The notes beneath the pieces are model-generated. The model was given only the letters and a program-made list of their open reading frames with translations, was not told the origin of the DNA and did no database searches. This document shows, in pieces, positions 54,099 to 63,477 of a stretch of DNA of 64,000 nt. This DNA is from MnTg04 sp964568075 (GTDB lineage: Bacteria > Pseudomonadota > Gammaproteobacteria > Steroidobacterales > MnTg04). Each line of letters starts with the position of its first letter. The stretch's first letter is position 1. The stretch covers positions 1-64,000 of the forward strand of contig CAZMOM010000008.1 of assembly GCA_964568075.1 (NCBI GenBank). Reading direction: 5' to 3'. The position numbers and the translations under genes were made by a program.

Positions 54099-54572
54099 AT
54101 GCAACAAACTCGATCAATCGAAATGGGAACCGGGCTGTTCGTTCTGCTCGGAATGGCAGCATTATTCTTTCTGACTACGCAGACAACCGGGTCGGGCGAC
54201 TTTTCCGGATCCGATACGTACGAAGTCACCGCGCGGTTCGATAATGTCGGGAGTCTGAAAAACCGGGCTCCGGTAAGGATGTCCGGAGTCACGATCGGCC
54301 GCGTAACATCGGTGCGTTTTGACCCGGTGACACTGGTTGCGGAAGTGAAACTCGAAATCGAGAGTCAATACGATCGGATACCGAAGGATTCGGATGCCGG
54401 TATCCTTACCGCAGGCTTGCTTGGCAGCCAGTACATTGGGCTGCAGGCGGGCGGATCGGACCTGAGCCTGCAAGACGGCAGCGAGATCGAGTTTACCCAA
54501 TCCGCGATCATCATCGAAAATCTGATCAGCAAGTATTTGTTCAATAAAGGCTCCGATAGCGACAAAAAATAG
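54099..54572 (+). CDS. mlaD: Phospholipid transport MCE-domain protein MlaD
   Basis: A 157-residue protein with one N-terminal anchor and one MCE domain: 'YEVTARFDNVGSLKNRAPVRMSGVTIGRVTSV', read in parts, and 'DAGILTAGLLGSQYIGLQAGG'. MlaD forms a periplasmic hexamer that holds phospholipid. Length is normal. mlaC, which usually follows, is not found; an 81-base spacer leads straight to mlaB. Confidence 0.94.
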   Translation: MQQTRSIEMGTGLFVLLGMAALFFLTTQTTGSGDFSGSDTYEVTARFDNVGSLKNRAPVRMSGVTIGRVTSVRFDPVTLVAEVKLEIESQYDRIPKDSDAGILTAGLLGSQYIGLQAGGSDLSLQDGSEIEFTQSAIIIENLISKYLFNKGSDSDKK

Positions 54573-54653
54573 ACTGGGCAATGGAAAGAACGGAATTGAC
54601 TATGAGGAATCGGCGCAGCAATTGGCGGCGGATGCCGGCAGCGGTCAGCTTCG

Positions 54654-54989
54654 ATGAGTAAATTTAGACTCGAAGACCAGGGTGGCGGCCGTTTCCTGTT
54701 AAGCGGCAAAATGACCTTTCGCTACGTCGGCCCGATACTTCGCGTGAGTATGGAATCGTTTCATGAGCACCCTCGTATCGAGGTTGATCTGTCCGGAGTT
54801 ACCGAGACTGATTCGGCGGGCCTGGCACTGTTGCTCGAGTGGATTACCTGGGCCAACCACAATGTGCACGAGATTCAATTTCTACATACACCGGAAAAGA
54901 TTGACGCGATCGCGAAAACGACAGAGGTTGACCACCTGCTGAAACGCGGTGAACGTTGGGCTGGTTTTATAAAGGCCCCGACCTCGTAA
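54654..54989 (+). CDS. mlaB: STAS-domain protein, MlaB-like
   Basis: A 111-residue STAS domain: 'GRFLLSGKMTFRYVGPIL', 'IEVDLSGVTETDSAGLALLLEWITWA' (the 'D-SAGL' loop) and 'IQFLHTPEKIDAIAKTTEVDHLL'. MlaB binds MlaF and is needed for activity of the MlaFEDB complex. Its start overlaps the stop of a short non-mlaD frame that runs through the spacer. Confidence 0.88.
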   Translation: MSKFRLEDQGGGRFLLSGKMTFRYVGPILRVSMESFHEHPRIEVDLSGVTETDSAGLALLLEWITWANHNVHEIQFLHTPEKIDAIAKTTEVDHLLKRGERWAGFIKAPTS

Positions 54990-55040
54990 ATCACTCAATA
55001 GATTTATTGCCGAGGCAGCAGACCTCGTAGCGGAGGATTC

Positions 55041-55130
55041 GGTGCCAGTCATTAAGTTATTTAGTTGTTTGTACTACGCATCTCACCGGAATTTCGATAA
55101 CTTAATAGCTAAACGACCGGTTCTAAATTC
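55041..55130. repeat. Dispersed palindromic intergenic repeat, copy 4
   Basis: It begins 'ggtgccagtcattaagttat' and has 'tctcaccggaatttcgataa' at the centre and 'taaacgaccggttctaaatt' at the right. It lies between the convergent mlaB and methyltransferase genes and abuts the duplicated segment that begins at 55141. Confidence 0.85.
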
Positions 55131-55218
55131 ATTTAGACTGCCGGAAAATTACCTGGATCATGCGGTGCTGACGCATTTGAAATCGGTCGCGGTACGAAAC
55201 GCTCTGGCGTAGTCAGCT

Positions 55219-56058
55219 CTACTCGTTAAACCGGGTCAAGGATCTGAGATCTTGCAGTACTTCCGATTCATCGCTCTCTTTTTTGAGGACCCAGAATATG
55301 TGCTTGCAGAAAATGACGGTGGGCAACAAGTTGAGCTTCGCTCTATCCCACAGAATTGCATATCTTCGACTCTTTTCGACATGCGTATTTTTCTTTCTAT
55401 ATAAACCGTATGCGACCAAGGACCCAACCGCAAACAAAGGATAAAACAAGATTCCGAGAATCACCGACGCACCGGTAATTTTGGTGCGCACACGCTCTGA
55501 AATCTTAAATCCTGATAGCGTACAAATGGTCTGAAGATGCTGTACGCTAACCAGAAACAGGTGGCCAAAATACAAGCGGCTGGAGTTCGCTTCCGAGAAC
55601 CAAACGCTGTCTATTTCCGTTGGTGGCGTCCTGCGCCAAAGTTCGCTCTCCATTAAAAACATCGACAACCTACCCCGGGCGTGGGAAATATTTGGCGTTG
55701 TGATGATCAAGGTTCCGCCCTTCTTGAGAACTCGATTGAATTCCTTAAACAGGCTAATCTTGTCTGGCATATGCTCTATGCCTTCCTGGCAGATCAGGTA
55801 GTCGACACTCGAGTCCTCAACCGGCATACGGCCGGTGAGATCCGCATACTCGGCCTTGACTTCATCGAATTTCATGAACTCGGGATAAAGGTCGAACGCT
55901 TTGACCGTGGCGCCCTTGCAGGCGAACGTATAACTGGATCGACCGTCACCACAGGGAATATCGATAACGACCTTGCCGGTCAGATCGGGTAGACCATCGA
56001 TATACCGCGAGACGTAATTGTGAACGCCGGGATTTGGAAATTTGTATTCTTTTTCCAC
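55219..56058 (-). CDS. Class I SAM-dependent methyltransferase with C-terminal membrane segment
   Basis: A 279-residue protein with motif I 'VVIDIPCGDGRSSYTF', acidic 'AFDLYPEF', 'DYLICQEGIEHMPD' and 'RVLKKGGTLIITTPNISHARGR', a Methyltransf_11/UbiE-like fold. The C-terminal part has a hydrophobic segment 'ASVILGILFYPLFAVGSLVAYGLY', suggesting membrane association, as in methyltransferases of lipid or glycan assembly. The substrate is unknown. The last ~24 codons and 3' flank are duplicated at 5264-5420. Confidence 0.85.
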   Translation of the reverse strand: MEKEYKFPNPGVHNYVSRYIDGLPDLTGKVVIDIPCGDGRSSYTFACKGATVKAFDLYPEFMKFDEVKAEYADLTGRMPVEDSSVDYLICQEGIEHMPDKISLFKEFNRVLKKGGTLIITTPNISHARGRLSMFLMESELWRRTPPTEIDSVWFSEANSSRLYFGHLFLVSVQHLQTICTLSGFKISERVRTKITGASVILGILFYPLFAVGSLVAYGLYRKKNTHVEKSRRYAILWDRAKLNLLPTVIFCKHIFWVLKKESDESEVLQDLRSLTRFNE

Positions 56059-56337
56059 AGGTTTCAGTTTGTCCGTGATCGAGTCGTTCGGTCAGAAAGT
56101 ATAGTCAAAACGCCACAGAAATTGGAGAATTTGGTGGACGAATAAGATGGCGAAACCAAGCACAATCTTACCATTGTAATCACCGTCCCCACCACCATTA
56201 GAATCGAACGATTAATGTTGACCGCTGTCTTCTGAATCACCAGTCGCTGTATAGCGATGTTGATCCGCATGGACGGGCAGCGAAAATGGTTGGGTTAGAA
56301 AAAATGGGACTGTCAGTTTTTACCAGGAAACCGCCTC

Positions 56338-57744
56338 ATGCGCACTAGAAAATTGTCGGTCGCTTTTATTGCACGACTATGTGTTTTCGTTACGCTGGGC
56401 TTGACCAGCATGAACAGTTCCAGTCTTGCGACGAACGTCGCAACGTACAAAATACAGGTTAGCCGAAATCTGAAAACTCTCGATATCTACGTAACTCCGT
56501 CTCCAGACCAGGTATTGACACGACTGCGCCCCCTCTCGCGTAACGCCTGGAATCGTCTCGACAAAAACAGTTTGCAAGGTCTGACTATCCGAAGAGCGGG
56601 ACTAACTGTATCGCCGACCGCGGATCACTATCGTTACTCGGTTGATATAGGCAGCGGCTCGCGGAGGTGGAGTTCAGGCAACTTCTTGACGGGAATCATC
56701 CGCCTGACAGATTCCAGAGACTGGTTTTGGGTACCTGACCAGTGGCAGGCGAACGACACCATACGGGTAGAGTTCGAGATTCCCGAGGGCCTATCGGTCT
56801 CGACACCGTGGGAGCGAATTTCGGATAGAGCTGATGAACAAGATTTGTCTGAACATTTCCTTGCCCGACCGGTGATGCTGTTCAACAAGAGCACCGTTTT
56901 ATTCGGTCGACTTCAGTTGGCACAGGTTAAATTACCGGGTGGCACATTGAATCTTGCGGTCGCCACGAAAAAGAGGAGAACCAAGGATCGATATGTCGCC
57001 TGGACGAGGCGCATCACCAAGAGTGTCGTTGACGAATTTGGCCGAATGCCAGTGCCATCCACCCAGGTCGTTGTCATTCCCACGTGGATTGGCAGCGGAT
57101 CGGTGCCCTGGGGCTCGGTGCAGCGTGGCAACGGATCAGGATTGTTCCTGGTTCCAAACAATGGAGCGACAATGGCCGAATTGGTAGAGGACTGGACCCT
57201 GTACCACGAATTCACGCATCTGTTCCATCCCTATCTTGGCAACAGAGGGCGCTGGGTCGCGGAAGGTTTCGCGAGCTATTATCAAAACGTATTGAGGGCG
57301 AAGGCGGGCGTAATAACGGCAGAATATGCGTGGGAACGTATGCTGGCCGGTTTCGCCCGTGGCGAGCAACAAACTCGTAGGGGAAGATCGGTAGTCAATG
57401 GCGGTTTGATGCGAACCTATTGGACTGGTGCGGTCATGGCATTGGAACTTGACATACGATTGCGGCAAGAGCATCGGACGACACTAGGCAATGTCCTCGG
57501 TAAATTTTCAGGTTGCTGTCTGCCGGCATCACGTTCCTGGCGGCCGCTCAGATTCATGCAGAAACTCGATGAGATTACTGATACCAAGTTGTTCACCGAT
57601 ATCTACAGGGAATATTCGTCTGGCATGGAGTTCCCGGACTACGACGATTTATTGCACGCGTTGGACATCGACAATTCTGCCGACACGCTGGCATTCGGCA
57701 AATCAGCCTTGCGTGACTCGATTATGAATGATTCCAGATCGTAG
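56338..57744 (+). CDS. Exported gluzincin metallopeptidase, M61-like
   Basis: A 468-residue protein with signal peptide (about 1-32). The catalytic site is H290-E291-x-x-H294 in 'LYHEFTHLFHP' and the third zinc ligand E309 in 'RWVAEGFASYYQ', the gluzincin arrangement of the M1/M61 clan. The N-terminal ~200 residues are beta-rich, as in M61 glycyl aminopeptidases. It is likely periplasmic or secreted. AGGAAA seven bases upstream supports the start. It is a single gene, followed by 259 bases without a gene. Confidence 0.8.
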   Translation: MRTRKLSVAFIARLCVFVTLGLTSMNSSSLATNVATYKIQVSRNLKTLDIYVTPSPDQVLTRLRPLSRNAWNRLDKNSLQGLTIRRAGLTVSPTADHYRYSVDIGSGSRRWSSGNFLTGIIRLTDSRDWFWVPDQWQANDTIRVEFEIPEGLSVSTPWERISDRADEQDLSEHFLARPVMLFNKSTVLFGRLQLAQVKLPGGTLNLAVATKKRRTKDRYVAWTRRITKSVVDEFGRMPVPSTQVVVIPTWIGSGSVPWGSVQRGNGSGLFLVPNNGATMAELVEDWTLYHEFTHLFHPYLGNRGRWVAEGFASYYQNVLRAKAGVITAEYAWERMLAGFARGEQQTRRGRSVVNGGLMRTYWTGAVMALELDIRLRQEHRTTLGNVLGKFSGCCLPASRSWRPLRFMQKLDEITDTKLFTDIYREYSSGMEFPDYDDLLHALDIDNSADTLAFGKSALRDSIMNDSRS

Positions 57745-58003
57745 GCGTACTTTGCGCAGCCTGTCGCAGGGTATATCCATGTCAAGCACCAGGTCTCAGC
57801 ACCCTTAGCTCTTAACGTCACAGACGTCAGCATTATCACAGGCCCTGAGAAAATTTGATTTTCCTATCCGGTGGCTCACAATTGCGAAGGGGTAGCGCCT
57901 GAATCCGACGAGGCCGGCCACTGGTGCAGGCTGTCTTTATTGCCCGCGATATGGAAATGGCTACGCTTGACGCCAGGCACGAGCAGATAGGTAGGGACAT
58001 ATC

Positions 58004-60466
58004 TTGAAGTACCTGAAGTACGCAGCAGTCGTTTTGCTCATTCTGGCGATCCTTGCTGCTGTCATCCACTTCTATCGCGAATTGATTGCCCGCGAATTGG
58101 CTAACTCCGCGCTCGGTGAGTACGGAATTACCGTGACTGAACTCTCCATTCAAACATTGGGAACCGATTACGTCCACTTGTCACGTCTCGTTCTCGAACA
58201 GGACGATGGTACGCGCTACCAGATTTCCGGGCTGTCATTTCCCATAAGTTTCCCCAGTGTGCGCGCGGAAAAGATCTCGATCGAACAACTAATCGTAACG
58301 CCGGCAGATACGGCAGCCGTGCCGGTGCCGCTTGCCCGCTTGCTGCTCACTTTTCTTCTGTTACCGAGTAGCGTGCCAAATACGGAAGTAAGAGTCTCCC
58401 ATCTTACGGTGCCGGATACCCCGCCGGTCGATAACATCGTGTGGCGGTCTACGGATCGACAACAACATCTCGCGTTCAGGATCGATCCGGTCGAAATCAC
58501 GATTGATGTCGATTCTGTGGACGATGGCGACCATCAGGCAACGGTGAACGCGGTTGTCGGCGGTATTTCCGACGCATTGTCCATGACACTAACTATGCAT
58601 CACAGCAACACCGGATTTTCGATTGACGGACTGTCGACGATCATTCTTTCTCCATGGCTTCCGGTGCTCAAATCCGTCGGCATATTGCCAGCCGATATTA
58701 TCTCGCTCGCCGCCGAGTTTGATGGTCGGGTTACGATCAGGTTGGACGACGACGAGACCCAGTCCGTTCCTGCCAGGGCGCACTTTTTACTTACCAGCGA
58801 GATGACCACGGATTACAGGATTGCTGACGATTCGAGCGTCCGGCTGCGAACAAATTCTTCAGATCCAGTACGGCTTACCTTCGAGTACCCATCCCTCGAA
58901 TGGACCGCCAGTGTCGGGCAGATCGATATGCTCGTTGGGATAAACGCGAGCGATGACATTCCGGTACGACTCAGCGATCTCGAGTGCCGCTCGGGCATTC
59001 AATGCACGATGAGGGCATCTCTGGACGCGGGTCCCTTTGAACTGGGGGCTATGACCATCGGCAATGCTAAGCTGTCAGCGTCACTGGCAATTACTGACGA
59101 CGAAACAACGCGCGTGAATATCTCGCCGGATTTCGCCCTGACGCTGACCGAGATTGAATCACAGAGCTTCTCGGTGACATCAATCAGTACCACGCAGTTT
59201 TCCGGGGCACAGCTGGCTGTCGACGATGGCGCGTGGCGCGGCGATATCGATCACATGGAGTTGGTGTTCGACTCATTGACTGACGAAGAGAGCCTGTTCG
59301 CATCATTACCTGTAACATTCAACACACTGCGCCTGCGCCATAGCGGTGCAGTCCTCGATACTGAAGTTTCAATACGGCCAGGATCTGTCACTTTGTCCTG
59401 GGATGGTAGCAACATTATCTCGCCGGGTGTCGAAGGAAAAATTTCGCTGAAAGACGATAAAGCCGCAGCGTCCATTGTGCTGTTCGACGACGTACGCGCT
59501 CTGTCGGCACACGCTGATGTATCGCATAACTTTGCGACAGGCGAAGGATCGGTCACAGTGCGTGACGCTGCGCTGCTTTTCGACCAAAGAAAACTTTCCG
59601 ACCGCTTCTTGAAATGGCCACACGCATGGGATGTTGTTTCCGGTGCTTTGAGCATGGAACTTAAACTGAACTGGAAAACTGGCGATACCGGTACCGAGTA
59701 CAGCGGCACAATGACGCATCACGCAAAATCGCTGGCGGGCAATTACAACGATATCGCCTTCGCCGGCTTGAGCACCAAGTTGACTTCAAGGCTGGACTCG
59801 ACGGCAGGCGTCGCAATATCGCCAATGTCTATCGAGGTAGCGTTACTCGACCTCGGCCTGCCGTTGGAGCGGATTACAGCAGATTTCGCACTGAATATCC
59901 GGGAACAATCGATGCAGGTGCAGAATCTGTCTATGTTGGCGCTGGGCGGGCAGATTGTGGCAGATCCTTTCCGCTTTGACATGCGGGAGGAGAGAAACGA
60001 CATAGTACTGCGGCCACAATCTATTCAGCTTCAGTTCATGGTCGACCTTGTAGAATTCGAGCGCATTAAACTGACTGGCAGTATATCAGGGGTGCTCCCC
60101 ATGGTAATCAGTAACAAGACAATGACGATCGCCCACGGCCGGCTGGAGAATGATCCGCCCGGCGGTGTAATCCGTTACTTGCCGGGAATTGACACGGAGG
60201 ACGTAGAGGTGTCTGATTCGAAGTTAGGCTTGGTATCGCGGGCGCTGGCTAATTTTCAGTTCAATTCGTTAACAGCGGACGTCGACTACGCGGAAAACGG
60301 AGACTTGATATTGCATATGAGGCTAGTCGGCATCAATCCCGACATGGACGACAAGCAGCCGGTCATCTTGAACCTGGGGGTGGAAAACAACATTCCACAA
60401 TTGTTACGAAGCCTGCAGGCAATCAGGTCGGTCGAGGAAATACTTGAAAGAAGATCCGCAAATTAA
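58004..60466 (+). CDS. ydbH: YdbH-family AsmA-like envelope protein
   Basis: An 820-residue protein with an N-terminal inner-membrane anchor ('YAAVVLLILAILAAVIHFY') and a long beta-rich periplasmic part with short repeating strands, ending 'LRSLQAIRSVEEILERRS'. Followed by ynbE and ydbL it matches the YdbH-YnbE-YdbL system, which bridges the inner and outer membranes and is thought to carry phospholipids. It starts with TTG, supported by TAGGGA six bases upstream. Confidence 0.88.
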   Translation: MKYLKYAAVVLLILAILAAVIHFYRELIARELANSALGEYGITVTELSIQTLGTDYVHLSRLVLEQDDGTRYQISGLSFPISFPSVRAEKISIEQLIVTPADTAAVPVPLARLLLTFLLLPSSVPNTEVRVSHLTVPDTPPVDNIVWRSTDRQQHLAFRIDPVEITIDVDSVDDGDHQATVNAVVGGISDALSMTLTMHHSNTGFSIDGLSTIILSPWLPVLKSVGILPADIISLAAEFDGRVTIRLDDDETQSVPARAHFLLTSEMTTDYRIADDSSVRLRTNSSDPVRLTFEYPSLEWTASVGQIDMLVGINASDDIPVRLSDLECRSGIQCTMRASLDAGPFELGAMTIGNAKLSASLAITDDETTRVNISPDFALTLTEIESQSFSVTSISTTQFSGAQLAVDDGAWRGDIDHMELVFDSLTDEESLFASLPVTFNTLRLRHSGAVLDTEVSIRPGSVTLSWDGSNIISPGVEGKISLKDDKAAASIVLFDDVRALSAHADVSHNFATGEGSVTVRDAALLFDQRKLSDRFLKWPHAWDVVSGALSMELKLNWKTGDTGTEYSGTMTHHAKSLAGNYNDIAFAGLSTKLTSRLDSTAGVAISPMSIEVALLDLGLPLERITADFALNIREQSMQVQNLSMLALGGQIVADPFRFDMREERNDIVLRPQSIQLQFMVDLVEFERIKLTGSISGVLPMVISNKTMTIAHGRLENDPPGGVIRYLPGIDTEDVEVSDSKLGLVSRALANFQFNSLTADVDYAENGDLILHMRLVGINPDMDDKQPVILNLGVENNIPQLLRSLQAIRSVEEILERRSAN

Positions 60467-60538
60467 ACATTGACACTTCCGCAGAGCTGAAGCACCGATT
60501 GATCTGTCGCGGAGGCACAACAAAGGTTCTCCACGGTT

Positions 60539-60724
60539 ATGAAAACATTATTTATTTTTCTAGTTTTACTTGCCTCTCTTGCCGGCTGTACGCCAACAGT
60601 ACAGGTCGCCGTGCCGAAAGAACCGATCGAAATCAACTTGAATGTCAAGATCCAGCACGACATTCGTATACGGGTGGATAAGGAACTTGAAAGCCTGTTT
60701 GAAGAAGAGAGCGATATATTCTGA
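60539..60724 (+). CDS. ynbE: YnbE-family outer-membrane lipoprotein
   Basis: A 61-residue lipoprotein: signal 'MKTLFIFLVLLASLAGC' with lipobox LAGC, then 'TPTVQVAVPKEPIEINLNVKI', typical YnbE. It caps YdbH at the outer membrane in the known system. It lies between ydbH and ydbL, with 11 bases to the latter. Confidence 0.92.
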   Translation: MKTLFIFLVLLASLAGCTPTVQVAVPKEPIEINLNVKIQHDIRIRVDKELESLFEEESDIF

Positions 60725-60735
60725 GGGTTACTGGC

Positions 60736-61059
60736 ATGAGAAAGATACTTGTAGCAATTTTTCTGGCCCTTGTTGTGCAGACAGCATGGGCCATCGATAT
60801 CGGCACGGCCAAGGACCAGGGCCTGGTCGGCGAAGCAAACACCGGTTACCTGGCCATAGTAAGAACGCCAGCCAGCGCGGAAGTGCAAGCGCTAATTGTT
60901 AGCGTGAACGCGAAGCGCAAGGCCAAGTTCGAAAGCACCGCAAATAAGACCAAGACGACAATCAAACAAGTCAGCTACCGTTTCTATGAACTGGCGGTAC
61001 AAAGAACCAAAGCTGGAAATTACTACCAGGCGGCTAACGGCAGCTGGAAGAAGAAATAG
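60736..61059 (+). CDS. ydbL: YdbL-family periplasmic protein (DUF1318)
   Basis: A 107-residue exported protein (signal ending 'TAWAID') with 'AKDQGLVGEANTGYLAIV' and 'VNAKRKAKFESTANKT', the DUF1318 signature. In the YdbH-YnbE system YdbL modulates the pair. Last gene of the operon; repeat copy 5 is downstream. Confidence 0.92.
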   Translation: MRKILVAIFLALVVQTAWAIDIGTAKDQGLVGEANTGYLAIVRTPASAEVQALIVSVNAKRKAKFESTANKTKTTIKQVSYRFYELAVQRTKAGNYYQAANGSWKKK

Positions 61060-61169
61060 ATCGTTCGGCGCCGTCTCTTCCAGCGCCCCTAGTACCGGAA
61101 ACACTGCCGATGCCAGCGGCCAACGGCGTCTGGTTTGACAATATCAGGGAGCGTTCGCCCCCCGGTATC

Positions 61170-61263
61170 GGTGCCGGTCATTAAGTTATTTAGTTGTTTT
61201 TACTAGGTATCTCACCGGAATTTCGATAACTTAATAAACTAAACGACCGGCACGAAATTCGCG
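61170..61263. repeat. Dispersed palindromic intergenic repeat, copy 5
   Basis: It begins 'ggtgccggtcattaagttat' and ends 'taaacgaccggcacgaaatt'. The centre 'aggtatctcaccggaatttc' matches copies 2-4. It lies between ydbL and the PAP2 gene. Confidence 0.88.
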
Positions 61264-61300
61264 CAAACTGTCCTTGTTCCCGATCCAAACGGCTGCGTGC

Positions 61301-62113
61301 ATGAAACAAGCAAAATCGCTTACACAGGCAGCGACGGTGGGCATTGCTCTCGTCCTTTGTAGCTGCGGTACTTTGCCAAACGGTCGTGGCTGGGGTCAGA
61401 ATGCGACCATCAAACCGGGTTGGGATACAGTGCGTGAGTCAGCTATTCGCGCGGCAAAGTCACCGTATACCTGGGGGCCTCTTGCCGGGGCGCTGCTGTT
61501 GCAAGTCGATGACTGGGACGAAAATATTTCTAATTGGGCGGCGGATAAAACACCGCTGTTTGGTTCACAGCGATCCGCACGAGATGCCAGCGATGTCCTC
61601 AGAGGTCTTTCGATCGCTGCGTATTTGGCCACGGCCCTCGCCACTCCCAGCGGAGACTCGTCGGGCGATTGGCTCGCTGCCAAGACTAAGGGGTTTGCTG
61701 TTGCAGCCGCTGCCAATTTGTTGAATGGCGGGGCGACCGCTTCTTTGAAAAACTGGTCTGACAGAACCCGCCCGGATGCTAGCGATAGCAATAGTTTTCC
61801 GTCAGGCCACAGCTCCTTCGCAACACTCAGCTCAACCCTCGCTGCCCGCAACCTGCGATCTATTGACATGAACGCCAACTACAGGCGAACGATGGAAATC
61901 GGTCTGGGCGTATTTGCGGCTGGTGCCGCATGGGCTCGGGTGGAAAGCAATTTACACTTTCCGTCCGACGTACTCGCCGGTGCGGCCCTTGGTCATTTTA
62001 TTGCTGCGTTCATCAACGATGCATTTATCGGCCTCAACGAGTCAGCCCCCCGGTCGATCAACCTTTCATTGACGCCGGAATTAATTTTGATTCAATTTCA
62101 GCTAGCATTTTAA
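61301..62113 (+). CDS. PAP2-family phosphatase lipoprotein
   Basis: About 270 residues. A lipoprotein-like signal ends 'LVLCSCG'. The three phosphatase motifs are 'KNWSDRTRP', 'PSGHSS' and 'ARVESNLHFPSDVLAG', so the active site is complete. Likely an envelope lipid or polyprenyl phosphatase. The ATG at 61301 is used; an in-frame start at 61274 would put the signal too far in. Confidence 0.88.
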   Translation: MKQAKSLTQAATVGIALVLCSCGTLPNGRGWGQNATIKPGWDTVRESAIRAAKSPYTWGPLAGALLLQVDDWDENISNWAADKTPLFGSQRSARDASDVLRGLSIAAYLATALATPSGDSSGDWLAAKTKGFAVAAAANLLNGGATASLKNWSDRTRPDASDSNSFPSGHSSFATLSSTLAARNLRSIDMNANYRRTMEIGLGVFAAGAAWARVESNLHFPSDVLAGAALGHFIAAFINDAFIGLNESAPRSINLSLTPELILIQFQLAF

Positions 62114-62164
62114 AATCGTTGCGGATACGGTCCCGGTGGTTTCGACTTTCTCGCGGATGCGATT

Positions 62165-62863
62165 TTAATCTCCTGCGCCGACTTCGGCGCGCAGATATGC
62201 CAGGCCACCCTCTTTTATATAGAGTACGCAACCGATGTCCGTTTGTGGCTGATGGCTGGCTTCAGCCGGTAAACGAAGCCAGGTGCCGGCCTCGTAACTG
62301 CCACGTTCGTCGGTGAACCGCCCTTCCAGCACGAAGTACTCGGCACCGGCCGCGTAACAAAGTGAATCTAGTACGCTATCCGACGTCCACCGTTCCAGGC
62401 GCATCGTGTCCAAAAAACCTTCTTGCTGGTACAGCGGTTTGACCTCGACTCCCGGTCGGGAGTTCGTTTGCCAGCTGAGCAGGTTGGTATCCAGTGCTAT
62501 GTGTCGGCGTTGCCTGCCCGGGAGCTGCCGGAGCTTGACGAACAGTTTGCAGCCGTCTTTCGAGAACGGAGCGTGGCGAAACCCCTCCGGGTTCAGCAAA
62601 TAGGTGCCAGCCGGCCAGTCACCGTGCTCATCCGAAAAAACCCCATCGAGCACCAGGATTTCCTCGCCGTCGGGATGATCGTGCGCCGGAAATCTGGAGT
62701 TGGGCTGGAACCGAACCACGGAGGTTACCTGGCCCGATTCGGCCGGGCCGACCAGATGGACGCGCTTGCGCCAGACGGTACCGCTGGGACTCGGTATCCA
62801 ATCCATCTGGCCAGTATCCACCGCAGCTCGGATGGACAGATCGCCATTAATTGTTTCGGACAT
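62165..62863 (-). CDS. ChrR-like double-cupin protein
   Basis: About 232 residues with two cupin repeats: 'RFPAHDHPDGEEILVLDGVFSDEHGDWPAGTY' (in parts) with His/Glu metal ligands, and a second 'EYFVLEGRFTDERGSYEAGTWLRLP' that has lost some. This is the C-terminal domain type of the anti-sigma factor ChrR. No zinc-binding anti-sigma domain and no ECF sigma gene are beside it, so a role as an anti-sigma factor is doubtful. It may be a stand-alone metal-sensing or oxygenase-like cupin. Confidence 0.82.
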   Translation of the reverse strand: MSETINGDLSIRAAVDTGQMDWIPSPSGTVWRKRVHLVGPAESGQVTSVVRFQPNSRFPAHDHPDGEEILVLDGVFSDEHGDWPAGTYLLNPEGFRHAPFSKDGCKLFVKLRQLPGRQRRHIALDTNLLSWQTNSRPGVEVKPLYQQEGFLDTMRLERWTSDSVLDSLCYAAGAEYFVLEGRFTDERGSYEAGTWLRLPAEASHQPQTDIGCVLYIKEGGLAYLRAEVGAGD

Positions 62864-62940
62864 CAGAACACCTGTCACTTTCGTATATTTGTCCGCGTAT
62901 TGGAAATTAGCACGCTATATCAATCGTCGGACTGCTTTTC

Positions 62941-63351
62941 TCATTTTTCTGCCTTGCGATCCTCTACCAATTTCTCTACATCGTCTTTGCTTGCGGCTTC
63001 TTCAATGACCCGAATTCGGCAAGACTGTAAACCTCTACCCAGGTCGCGGTAGATAACCTCGCCAAAACTATCCGAGCACACTCTGGTGAAAGTATCTTTC
63101 ACGGCGATCGTGTGTGCGCTCTGTAATCCGATGCATCCGCCGTCCACCGTGAACAGCAAGTGCTTGTGTGGACCAGTGGCCTTGACGTAGATGTGCCGGT
63201 CATCAATTGCATCGAATGACGTGATGTTTCTTACGCCTACGCATACTCTGCCGACCCCTTCCGATGACCTATCTGCCACCTTTTCCGATGAGGCGGCGCA
63301 GCCACTCAAAGCCAGGACCAGAACAAAGGGAATAGGTTGCCATCGTTTCAT
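62941..63351 (-). CDS. DUF6491-like lipoprotein
   Basis: A 136-residue lipoprotein (lipobox LSGC) with four conserved cysteines: 'RVCVGVRNITSFDAIDDRHIYV', 'DGGCIGLQSAHTIAV', 'RVCSDSFGEVIYRDLGRG' and 'QSCRIRVIE'. This pattern fits DUF6491. The function is unknown. Found at the outer or inner membrane. It lies divergent from yqjG. Confidence 0.75.
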   Translation of the reverse strand: MKRWQPIPFVLVLALSGCAASSEKVADRSSEGVGRVCVGVRNITSFDAIDDRHIYVKATGPHKHLLFTVDGGCIGLQSAHTIAVKDTFTRVCSDSFGEVIYRDLGRGLQSCRIRVIEEAASKDDVEKLVEDRKAEK

Positions 63352-63477
63352 AATGTTCCTCCATAGTTCATATTATTGAATATACAGGTCTAATTAGTTT
63401 TATTTTCTTATACGAACACATACACAATAATATACCTATACAACGATATTTCTGAATATTACTGGAGGAGGGAGATC

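Noticed and set aside
62165..62863. Full ChrR anti-sigma factor
   Set aside because: The zinc-binding anti-sigma domain is missing, and no ECF sigma gene lies beside it; only the cupin part is supported.
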